Origin: Clostridia bacterium
Lineage (GTDB): Bacteria > Bacillota > Clostridia > Oscillospirales > CAG-272
Direction: 5' to 3'
Assembly (NCBI GenBank): GCA_017547655.1
Contig: JAFYPF010000027.1
Span: forward strand, 25,176-89,175
Length of the DNA stretch: 64,000 nucleotides
Shown here: one piece after another, positions 17,649 through 27,200 of the stretch
Numbering within the stretch: the stretch's first letter is position 1
How the letters are laid out: each line of letters starts with the position of its first letter
Translations under genes and position numbers: made by a program
Notes under the pieces: model-generated
What the model was told of the DNA's origin: nothing
What the model saw: the letters and a program-made list of their open reading frames with translations, nothing else
Database searches by the model: none

Positions 17649-17739
17649 GTAATTATTTTTAGAAAATTCTTTATTAAATTAACAATGAATATAGGTGTGA
17701 ATAAAATAATAAAAAAATGAGTTTTTTTTTAAGTTATGG

Positions 17740-17768
17740 TTGACAAAATTGTAAATATCGTGTATAAT
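17740..17768 (+). promoter_or_regulatory. Consensus sigma-A promoter of pflBA
   Basis: TTGACA at 17740-17745 and TATAAT at 17763-17768 are separated by exactly 17 bases. Transcription would start at about 17775, just ahead of the riboswitch stem P1. Confidence 0.85.
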
Positions 17769-17778
17769 TAACATACAG

Positions 17779-17854
17779 CTTTTACATAACTGACGGAAAG
17801 ACGCAGATTGACTGCGGTGGAGTGTAAAAGTTAATAGTGCCGACCGTCTGGGCA
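17779..17854 (+). ncRNA. ZTP (pfl motif) riboswitch aptamer
   Basis: Stem P1 is CTTTTACA (17779-17786) with TGTAAAAG (17823-17830). An inner hairpin CGCAG/CTGCG lies at 17802-17816. The conserved 3' element GCCGACCGTCTGGGC is at 17839-17853. GACGG (17792-17796) can pair perfectly with CCGTC (17844-17848), matching the pseudoknot of this class. Known ZTP riboswitches bind the folate-stress alarmone ZTP/ZMP and turn on one-carbon and pfl genes. Its location directly before pflB is the association that gave the motif its name. Confidence 0.9.
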
Positions 17855-17897
17855 AGTCAGTTTTTGTAAGATGAAAAACTGGGTTGTCTTTTTTTTA
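17851..17897 (+). terminator. Riboswitch expression platform: terminator overlapping the aptamer 3' end
   Basis: GGGCAAGTCAGTTTTT (17851-17866 region) pairs, with one mismatch and G-U pairs, with AAAAACTGGGTTGTCT, followed by a run of eight T. The left arm uses the GGGC of the aptamer's conserved 3' element, so ligand-stabilised aptamer and terminator should exclude each other. This predicts that ZTP turns pflBA on. Confidence 0.78.
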
Positions 17898-17918
17898 GGT
17901 TATTTAGGAGGTAAAAAT

Positions 17919-20150
17919 ATGGAACACATCAATTGGACAGGTTTTAAAGGAACGACTTGGAAGGAAAATATAGACGTTCGTGATTTTATACAGTCAAACT
18001 ATAAGGAATATACAGGGGACTATTCGTTCTTGGCGAAAGCTACAGATAGAACAAAAGCATTGATGAAAAAGCTTCAGGCTCTTTTTGCAATCGAGAGGCA
18101 GTTTGGCGGAGTTCTTGACATTGATACGTCGACAGTTTCGACACTGACAGCGTTTGCTCCGGGGTATCTTGACAAAGAAAATGAGCTTATCGTTGGACTT
18201 CAGACCAATAGACCGTTGAAGAGAGGAGTAAATCCTTTTGGTGGAATGAGAATGGTTAAGCAGGCGTGTGAGGCTTACGGATATAAGCTTAGTTCCAAGG
18301 TTCAGGAAGAATTTAGGTTCAGAACTACACATAACGAAGGCGTATACAGAACGTATACTGATGAGATGAGAGATGCGCGTAAGTGCCATGTTATCACAGG
18401 TCTTCCCGATGCTTACGGAAGAGGAAGAATTATAGGTGACTACAGACGTGTTGCGTTGTACGGTGTAGATAAGCTTATTGAGGAGAAGAAGAAAGATAAA
18501 AAAACACTTGCTTATGACGTATTGAATTCAGATAATATTAAGCTGACCGAGGAGTTGTATCAGCAGATTGCCTTTCTTGGCTCTTTAAAAGAAATGGCAG
18601 AAATGTACGGCTTTGATATCAGTCAGCCCGCAAGCAACGCAAAGGAAGCTATACAGTGGACTTATTTTGCATATCTAGGCGCAATTAAAGAACAAAACGG
18701 CGCTGCTATGTCGCTTGGCAGAGTGAGTACATTTTTTGATATTTATATTGAAAGAGATATTGAAAACGGTATTCTTGACGAAACGGGTGCGCAGGAGCTT
18801 ATAGATGATTTTGTGATGAAGCTTCGTATGGCGCGTCATCTTCGTACCCCCGAATATAACGAGCTTTTCGGCGGCGATCCTATGTGGATAACCGAAGCCG
18901 TTGGCGGTATGGGTGAAGATGGCAGAACGTTGGTTACAAAGAGCAGCTACCGTGTTTTAAATACGCTTTATACTTTGGGTTCGTCTCCCGAGCCTAATCT
19001 TACCGTATTGTGGTCAAACAGATTACCTCATAATTTCAAGAAATTCTGCGCAAAGGTTTCTGCAGATACAGACTCTATTCAGTATGAAAATGATGAGGTT
19101 ATGCGTCCTATTTATGGTGATGATTACGCAATAGCTTGTTGTGTATCCGCTATGAGAGTGGGTAAACAGATGCAGTTCTTTGGCGCTCGTTGTAATCTTG
19201 CAAAGCTTTTGCTTATTGCGATTAACGGCGGATATGATGCTGACAGCGGAATGCACATCGGTCCTCAATATGAGCCAATGACTGTTGACAAACTTGATTA
19301 TGATGCTGTTATGGAACGATATGACGTTTATATCAAGTGGTTAAGTGAGCTCTACGTTAAGACTATGAACGTTATTCACTATATGCATGATAAGTATGCG
19401 TATGAAAAGATACAAATGGCATTGCACGATACGTCGGTTGAACGTTTTATGGCGTTCGGTATTGCGGGACTTTCCGTTGTAGCGGACTCGTTGAGCGCTA
19501 TAAAATATGCAAACGTTAAGCCTATTACAAATGAAGACGGTTTTGTTGTCGGATTTGATACAAAAGGTGATTTTCCGAAGTATGGTAATGATGATGACAG
19601 GGTTGACACTATTGCAAAGGAAATGACTCATAAGGTTATTACAGAGCTTCGCAAGACACCTGCATACAGAGATGCAATTCATACTCTTTCCGTTCTTACG
19701 ATTACGTCTAACGTTATGTACGGAAAGAATACCGGTGCAACCCCTGACGGCAGAGAAGCGGGTATGCCTTTTGCGCCCGGAGCTAACCCGATGCACAACA
19801 GAGAAGAAAATGGCGCATTGGCGAGTCTCAACTCGGTCGCAAAGCTTTCTTACGATGATTGCCGAGACGGTATTTCCAATACGTTCTCAATAACACCTCA
19901 AGCGCTTGGCAGAACCGAAGACGAGCGAATTGACAACCTCGTTTCTATTCTCGACGGATATTTTGCAAAGAAGGCGCATCACATCAATATTAACGTTTTG
20001 AACAGAGAGACGTTGATGAAGGCGTATGAAGATCCCGAAAGCTATCCCAATCTTACTATCAGAGTTTCGGGATATGCAGTAAACTTCAATAAACTCTCTC
20101 GTGAACAGCAGAGGGAAGTTATCAGCCGTACTTTCCACGAGGCGTTATGA
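17919..20150 (+). CDS. pflB: Formate C-acetyltransferase (pyruvate formate-lyase)
   Basis: PflB converts pyruvate and CoA to acetyl-CoA and formate under anaerobic conditions, using a glycyl radical. The active-site cysteine pair is Cys407-Cys408 in AIACCVSAM. The radical glycine is Gly718 in RVSGYAVNF, 25 residues from the C-terminus as expected. The length is 743 residues. I chose ATG 17919 because AGGAGG at 17906-17911 precedes it; an in-frame ATG at 17871 lies inside the riboswitch terminator. The activase gene overlaps the stop by four bases. Formate supplies one-carbon units, which fits control by the ZTP riboswitch upstream. Confidence 0.98.
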   Translation: MEHINWTGFKGTTWKENIDVRDFIQSNYKEYTGDYSFLAKATDRTKALMKKLQALFAIERQFGGVLDIDTSTVSTLTAFAPGYLDKENELIVGLQTNRPLKRGVNPFGGMRMVKQACEAYGYKLSSKVQEEFRFRTTHNEGVYRTYTDEMRDARKCHVITGLPDAYGRGRIIGDYRRVALYGVDKLIEEKKKDKKTLAYDVLNSDNIKLTEELYQQIAFLGSLKEMAEMYGFDISQPASNAKEAIQWTYFAYLGAIKEQNGAAMSLGRVSTFFDIYIERDIENGILDETGAQELIDDFVMKLRMARHLRTPEYNELFGGDPMWITEAVGGMGEDGRTLVTKSSYRVLNTLYTLGSSPEPNLTVLWSNRLPHNFKKFCAKVSADTDSIQYENDEVMRPIYGDDYAIACCVSAMRVGKQMQFFGARCNLAKLLLIAINGGYDADSGMHIGPQYEPMTVDKLDYDAVMERYDVYIKWLSELYVKTMNVIHYMHDKYAYEKIQMALHDTSVERFMAFGIAGLSVVADSLSAIKYANVKPITNEDGFVVGFDTKGDFPKYGNDDDRVDTIAKEMTHKVITELRKTPAYRDAIHTLSVLTITSNVMYGKNTGATPDGREAGMPFAPGANPMHNREENGALASLNSVAKLSYDDCRDGISNTFSITPQALGRTEDERIDNLVSILDGYFAKKAHHININVLNRETLMKAYEDPESYPNLTIRVSGYAVNFNKLSREQQREVISRTFHEAL

Positions 20151-20866
20151 TAAAAGGATATGTTCATTCGATACAAACTCTCGGAACGCTTGACGGACCG
20201 GGAGTTCGTTTCGTTGTGTTTACACAAGGCTGTAACCTGCGTTGCTCGTGCTGTCATAATCCCGATACTTGGAATTATAACGATAGAACACAGTTTGCAC
20301 CCGAAGAAATCGTAAAACGTGTAAAACGATATAAAGAGTATTTTGGCGACGAGGGAGGTATAACCTTTTCGGGGGGAGAGCCGTTGCTCCAAGCTGATTT
20401 TGTTTATGAAACGTTTAGACTTTGTCATTTAGAGGGGATAAATACCTGTCTTGATACCTCGGGAAGTGTACTGAATGACAGTGTGGTTAAGCTTTTAGGT
20501 GAGACTGACGTGGTTTTGCTTGACGTTAAATATACAAGTGACGACTTATATAAAAAACACGTTGGTTGCGATATGGATAGGGTTTTGAGATTCCTTGACG
20601 TGCTTCAAGAGAGGAATATAAAAACGATAATACGTCAGGTTGTTATTCCGACGGTTAATGATTATGAAGAGAACTTTTTGAAGCTGAAAGAACTTGTCGA
20701 TAGATATACCGTTGTTCAAAAGGTTGAGCTTTTGCCATTTAAGAATATCTGCACAACTAAATATGATATGTTGAATATTGATTTTCCTTTTAGAGATATT
20801 CCTTTGCCTAAAGAAAGTGATATGCAAAAATATCAAAATATGGTCAAAAACACCTTGCCGAAATGA
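20147..20866 (+). CDS. pflA: Pyruvate formate-lyase activating enzyme (radical SAM)
   Basis: PflA installs the glycyl radical on PflB using a 4Fe-4S cluster and SAM. The radical SAM cysteines are in [15 protein letters not shown] (CxxxCxxC), followed by [13 protein letters not shown], the glycine-rich SAM-binding motif. LLDVKYT and an [10 protein letters not shown] block are typical of the PflA group. The 239-residue length is normal. ATGA overlap with pflB indicates translational coupling. The stop codon lies inside the left half of the terminator hairpin region. Confidence 0.97.
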   Translation: MIKGYVHSIQTLGTLDGPGVRFVVFTQGCNLRCSCCHNPDTWNYNDRTQFAPEEIVKRVKRYKEYFGDEGGITFSGGEPLLQADFVYETFRLCHLEGINTCLDTSGSVLNDSVVKLLGETDVVLLDVKYTSDDLYKKHVGCDMDRVLRFLDVLQERNIKTIIRQVVIPTVNDYEENFLKLKELVDRYTVVQKVELLPFKNICTTKYDMLNIDFPFRDIPLPKESDMQKYQNMVKNTLPK

Positions 20867-20886
20867 GTTGGCGAGGTGCTTTTTTG
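20850..20886 (+). terminator. Intrinsic terminator of pflBA
   Basis: CACCTTGCC (20851-20859) pairs with GGCGAGGTG (20870-20878), one G-U pair, then CTTTTTTG. The left arm is within the last codons of pflA. Confidence 0.88.
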
Positions 20887-20964
20887 TTGGCTAAAAATGT
20901 ACAATTGATTTTAAAGAAAAAGAGTGGAATCGAAACGGAATTTAGATGTGAAGTGGTGTGATGT

Positions 20965-20984
20965 ACACTTTTGACAAAAAGTGT
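20965..20984 (+). repeat. Perfect inverted repeat in the pflA to surface-protein spacer
   Basis: ACACTTTT (20965-20972) and AAAAGTGT (20977-20984) flank GACA. The spacer 20867-21242 (376 bases) otherwise holds the pflA terminator, one consensus promoter and a hairpin near the ribosome binding site; I see no tRNA or recognisable riboswitch in it. The repeat could be an operator about 50 bases upstream of the promoter. Confidence 0.4.
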
Positions 20985-21034
20985 GAACAAAAGAAAAATA
21001 TAAAGAAAACCGACGTGTATTTTCAGTTTTTTTG

Positions 21035-21063
21035 TTGACAATGCGTTTAAAAGAGTGTAGAAT
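21035..21063 (+). promoter_or_regulatory. Consensus sigma-A promoter of the 21-36.7 kb operon
   Basis: TTGACA at 21035-21040, a 17-base spacer and TAGAAT at 21058-21063. About 180 bases of leader precede the first start codon. The leader ends with a hairpin, GTCCTCCC with GGGAGTGAC at about 21193-21217, just upstream of the AAGGAGA ribosome binding site. Confidence 0.75.
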
Positions 21064-21242
21064 ATATTATGAATTATTATATATAATAGACGTATTGTTT
21101 TTTAGCGCGACTTAATCGATTGAATCGGCGTTTATACAGCAAGAAAAAATTGATACTTTAGATAAAATTTCGTATTTAAACAAGGTTGGATTGTCCTCCC
21201 CGAAATATTGGGAGTGACCGGTTAGAGAAGGAGATAGAATTG

Positions 21243-24200
21243 ATGAAAAGATCTAACAGACTGTTGGCATTTATTCTTTTTGTATGCATGGTAATATCGC
21301 TTGTGCCTCCGTTGCAAGTAGCTCGTGCCGCTGACATTATTCAGCGATATGAGCTTGATACGGACGGTATTGACGTGGGAGCTACGTATTTGATTGTCAA
21401 TACGGGCTCGACCGGAAGCGGTAACGCGTTGCGTTTTTATTACAACAGCTCATTATCGCGCGATTTCCGTAATCAAACGATTACTGTAAAGGATGATGCG
21501 GGAGTTAAATACATAGAAACTGGATTTACCAATGAGAGTGATTGCGTATTTACTTTTAGCGCAGCTAAAGTTGGATATATAACGCATAACAATTACTATA
21601 TTGACTTGAGCAATAGTAGATATGCGACAAGTAAACCGGGAGAAAGCTTGAACTTTACAAGCGTGGGTGACGGTGCATATCGTATTTACTATTCGTCGTA
21701 TTGGAGTTCTTACTATCTTCGTTATTCCAACTCGGATTGGGCGAGATCAACGACTTCTTCTACGGTATATCTTTACAAGCTGACAGAATATGTTGTAGGT
21801 CATGACGTTGAATACAACGGAAACGGCTATACTGCGGGTACACTCCCTCAAAATGAATATTACATAGACAGCGGAAGCGAATACACAGTAAAAGCTCCGA
21901 GCGAGGGCTTTAAAATGGATGTTGGCGAAGATACGTATCTTTTCCGTTGTTGGAATACAAAGGCTGACGGTTCGGGTGTTGAATATGAGCCGGGAGAGAA
22001 GTTTACTGTTGAAAGCGACGTTGTATTGTATGCGCAGTGGTATCAACAAACAAAGCATACGGCTTCGTTTATTTCGCATTACAACGGTGTTCAGACTGAC
22101 CTTAATGATATCATCGGAGAGGACAAGAACTTTTATATTCTTCTTGATGGTGTAGAGGGCGCGTATATTCCGCTTATAAAGAGAGGCGACGGTGTATATA
22201 GCGCAAAGGTTGTTGACAATGGAATTTATGTTGTCTACGCCAAGAATGCTGACGGAAAATATGAAGAGGTGCACGGCCACAAGATTGCGATTTATAATTT
22301 TGACGGCACGACAGACTGTTTCCATTACAGCGTTTCGTATAATACAAACGGAGGTGTTTGGGCTGATGGAGAAAATCCCGGAGATGTAATTCATCATTCT
22401 GGAGAATCGGCATTTGTTACAAATGCCACACCTACTCTTAAAGGCAACTTGTTTATGGGTTGGGAAGATAAGGACGGAAACCTTTATGCTCCCGGACAAC
22501 ATCTCACGTCTGCTATAGATGAAAAGATTGAGCTTACAGCAAAGTGGCAAGAGACTATTGATATTACGGTAAACGTTGTTATAAATCATAATGCTGTTAC
22601 TACAGGCTCGGATAATAATAATAAGAGACATGAACTTTCTTTCACGTTGACTCGTGAAGAGAACGGCGTGAATATGCCGATTGAGAATAAGGTTTTGGAT
22701 TCGGGATACGTTTATGACGCCGAGAATAATACAACTACATACACTGTTGTATATACCGATATGCCTCAAGGAACATATCACGTGTCAAGTGCGAAGAGTT
22801 CGTATGAGACTGTGATTACTCACGAGGGCAAGTCCGATGATGATCAGACAATTTTTATCAATCATACTTTTGCTCCTGAAAATTTTGACCTTTACTTTGA
22901 TGTGATTGTTAAGGCTGACGACGAGGGCGAAAAGACATTGATGCCCGATAAGGTTAATGTTAAGGTTAGCTATTGGGGTTACAACGAGGACAATGTTCTT
23001 GACTGGCATATTATTACACAGCAGGACGGAACAAAAGCGCCTATATCCGTTGAAATTGATGAAAACGGCAAGGGAGTAGGTTATTACCCTGTATGGGGCT
23101 TCTGGTCGGGCACTGATTATGCTTATGACTACAGAATTGAGATTACGTCATATGTTTTGCCCGACGGCTCTATTGTTCCTGTTAATAGTAAAGATAAGAT
23201 TAACTTTTATATTGACGGCACAAACTTGTACACTGCTGTGATAACAATTGAGTCCGCAACCGAAAACGGGGAAGAGGGCAGAATTCCTACGTATCCCGCA
23301 GATAGTAAAACTGACCTCAATGGCGCATATGTTGGCAGCGGTGTTCAGATAGGCTTGCCTACGGCTACGATTGAAATCAATTCTTATAAGGTTACATTCG
23401 ATGCAGGCGAAGGAAGTGTTAACGGCAGCTCAAAGGTAGTACTTAATAACCAATACGTATGTCCCGATTTAGATAAATATGTTGCAACTCCTTCAGCTGA
23501 TGATAAGACGTTTATTTGTTGGGTTGACGCAGAAGGCGAGCCCGTTACGAATATGAACGGTCAGTTCCTGAATTCTGACGTAACCTACTATGCAAGATAC
23601 AACGATGACGCCGTTGTTTCGGGTAAGGTTGTAGTAGACGTACAGTATGATTATAACGGAGAAACAGCAACCATTCACGAAATTGACCGTGTTAATAAGG
23701 TTATGGTTATTCTTCAGAAGAAGATTAACGATTACTACAACGACGTTGATTCAATGATTGTAAACATTGTATACAACAAAGACGAAAACGGCAATGTTCT
23801 TGACGGCGTTGGCGAATATAAGTTCGAAGACGTTCTTAATGACGGAACCGAATATAGAGTAAACGTTTTCGCGTATAACTTTACGACAACTTATGACAAT
23901 GATGCTGACGGTGAATATTCCGAAGAGCAGTATGTAGTTGATATAGACCAATTCAGAGCCGAGGGAAAAGTTGATGTAGAACTTGGTTTTGCGCCCGACA
24001 GCTATCAGCAGTATGTTCGCGTAGACGCTTCTCTTATTGAGGAATCATTGCGTCCAACGGCTGTTTTGGTTCGGTATTATTACAGAGACCTTGGCGACGT
24101 TCACAACTTTCAAATTATTTCTCAGCACACAGTATCTCCTAACGGAGTAATGGTTTCTCTTGATAAGAGTACTGCTCAAGGTGTTGGATATGAATACGTT

Positions 24201-27200
24201 TGGAACTGGCACACCAACGGTACGCCTTACGAATACCAAGCAGAGGTTTACCTGGTGTACGGCAACAACCTTGAGGGCGCATACAGCGAAGAGGGTATTG
24301 AGTATTCTTCCGATAGACCTTACTTTGTTGAATACGGTGCAGTAAGCAGTTATTCAATGCAGTTGGAGCAGACTGATAATGTTCTTGAAATTACCCTTGT
24401 ACCCAAGGAATATCCGATACATTTGGATTTGAATTTAGGCAACGATGTCGGAACACATGTGTATGGTCTTGAAGAGTTTATGGTTGATGACAATTCGAGC
24501 GAAGACAAATATGTGTTTATGCATACTTGGAGCTTTACAGAAACCTTTAATGCATACCCCTATAGAGAGGGATACGTATTTAAGGGCTGGACAAGCAGTA
24601 ACGAACAAGAGGTTTACATCAAAGAAGACGGTACAATATACGTAGGTAATACGTTGGCGAAGAGTGTAACCCTTACGGCAAATTGGGAAAAACTTGAGGG
24701 AACAGATTACATAATTCGTTATCTTGAACTTAATACAGACAAGGTTCTTCTCGGTGCAAAATCAGTTAGCGGAACCGCTGTCGGTTCAACGATTGTCGCG
24801 GCTGAATATGCTCGTGAAATTGACGGATATGCCTATGCGGGTGCTTATGTTGACGGTGCTTATCACGATAAAACCGAAAATCCCGCTATGGTTATTTCGA
24901 ATAATCCGGTTAAGAATTTGATGGTAATTTATTATTTGCCTGACGGTTCAGACGGTTATACCGAGCAGGTTGAAAGTAACCTTTCTATAAGCAAGGACGC
25001 AGTTCTTGAAAATGACGGGACTTATACGATAACGTTTGACACATATACGAAGGACAATCCCATTACTACACTTATCCAACAGAATACTCCCCTTGATATC
25101 GTTCTTGTGCTTGACCAATCGGGGTCATTGGCTGAAAACGACTATGAGTATTTGAATGCACTTCAAAGTGCGCTTGATAATTTCGTTGCATCTGTTGCTA
25201 ACCACGGCAGAATTAACGGTGTTGACCACAGAATAGCTATGGTTGGTTATGCAGGTAATGCGAGTGATATACATTCATCTGATCCTACCAAACCTACGGG
25301 CGGAAAAGAGACAGACAGCTGGATAAATACGGGTGTATTTGATTCCAACGGTGAGTTCCACCTTTATAACGTAAAGGGATTTGTATATACAGAGCTTAAG
25401 AATTTAAATTCTATTACGGCAAACGGTATATATTATACAAAGGTTACAGTTGACGGCAAAGAGAAGTATTTATTGCTTACTCACTACGATGAATATCGTC
25501 ACTTGATTAACGAGGAACAGGCAAGAATTGCTTCCCTTAAGGGCGAGACTATTTATGGATACGTGTTTGACGATAATGATGTCGGTTCATTCGTTAAGCT
25601 TACAAGAAACAGCAGTGGCTTGTGGCTCTATGGAGATAAACAGCTTTATTCAGGAGAAAAATTCTTTACTTACCATACCGACGTGTGGACACATCGTGAC
25701 GGAATAAATGCTCGTGAAATACACGCATACGGAGTAGGTTCGAATTATACACCTATAGACGGTCATAGCGGAGTATACACTCGTGAAGAAACTACCGGAA
25801 CATCGTTCCAGCATAGTATTTACGAAGATGCATTGATGCCTGTATCTGTTGGCGCTATGGGCTCGGGAGGAACAAACCCCGGACTTATAAAGGCAACACA
25901 GTCTTTGGGCGCTGACGGTGCTACACGTGCAAGTTACGGTATGGAAATGGCTAACAAGATTCTTGCTGCGATGCCCAAGGATGACGACGAGGGACGTGTT
26001 CGTCTCGTTGTTATGTTTACCGACGGTGAGCCCGGTTATCTTGGATTCCAAGACGGTGATTACTATCAGCAGGGTGTAACCGAAGCTAATAATGCTATAA
26101 CTCTTGCTTACGATACAAAGAACGTTTACGGTGCGTACGTGTATACGATAGGTCTTTACGAGAGTGCAGGTGTAGAAGCGACAAGTGATGTTTCATATTA
26201 TATGAATGCGCTTTCTTCTAATTATCCCAACGCAAAGAAAATGGATGATATAAAGACTACCATTAAATATACAGCTGCGACACAGGGAACAGCCCTTGAA
26301 GCTAACGGAAAGTTCTATGTAAAGATTGGATCCAAGTATTATTTGATTGACTATGGTTACGTAACTGTAAACCGTCGTAATCAGTGGTGTTGGTATTACC
26401 AAAACGGTTCAACTATAACTTCTATTTCAACTGCTACGTATCCTACTGTAGATAAAAACGGTAAAGTTGGAAACTATAGTATATTTATACAATCCGGTGG
26501 ATTTGCCGAAACTTCAAACAAAGGATACTATGCAACGACCGAAAGTTCGGAGCATTTGAAGGATTATTTCGAGAACGTTTTACGAGATATTACAACAAAG
26601 ATTACCACAGAGATTGTTCTTGAGAATGATACGATTCTCCGTGATATAATGAATCAAGGCTTGGTTCTTACCGACGGAACGGTAATTACCGTTTATACGC
26701 AGGAAGGAAACTATGACCTTGAAAACAAGAAGATAGTTTGGGCTGTAGATGAAAATGGACAGCCTATCCTCGAAAAGAAGGTTAGTCTTGAGGTTGGCAA
26801 AGATGATGACAAAGTTATAACCGATCCCGAAAGCGGAGTTTCGATTTTGGTTTATAATTACGGTAAATCAAATGCAACCAACCCCGACAAAGCGGACTAC
26901 GCTCCTCATACAGTTGACGTTACGGGATATAATTTTGCTGAATGGTATATCAGCGAAGAACATACCCGCGGATACAAGATGGTTGTTACAATCACTCGAG
27001 TTGAAGCGAGAGATGACGTTGAGTGGGGAAGAGCTACCTCTACAAATAACGAAAAGTCAGGACTTTGGTTACCTGCTGACGCAAGCGGATACAGAGAGCT
27101 TCTTCTCCCGTTTGACCAGCCTACCACCATTTTTGTTGAACGTGCATACGTTCTCGATTATGGCAAGTCATTTGAACTCAGCGGTTGGTATTTCGACGAT

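Noticed and set aside
17871-17919. In-frame ATG as an earlier start for pflB
   Set aside because: It lies in the loop and right arm of the riboswitch terminator and has no ribosome binding site. ATG 17919 follows AGGAGG.
20867-21242. Cyclic-di-GMP or other riboswitch before the surface-protein operon
   Set aside because: None of the conserved cores I know could be found. Only simple hairpins are seen.
21747-22781. 344-codon open frame on the - strand inside the giant surface-protein gene
   Set aside because: It is antisense to a clear signal-peptide-bearing coding frame with InlB-type repeats. Its composition (many Arg, Ile, Ser, Cys) is that of a shadow frame and it has no ribosome binding site.
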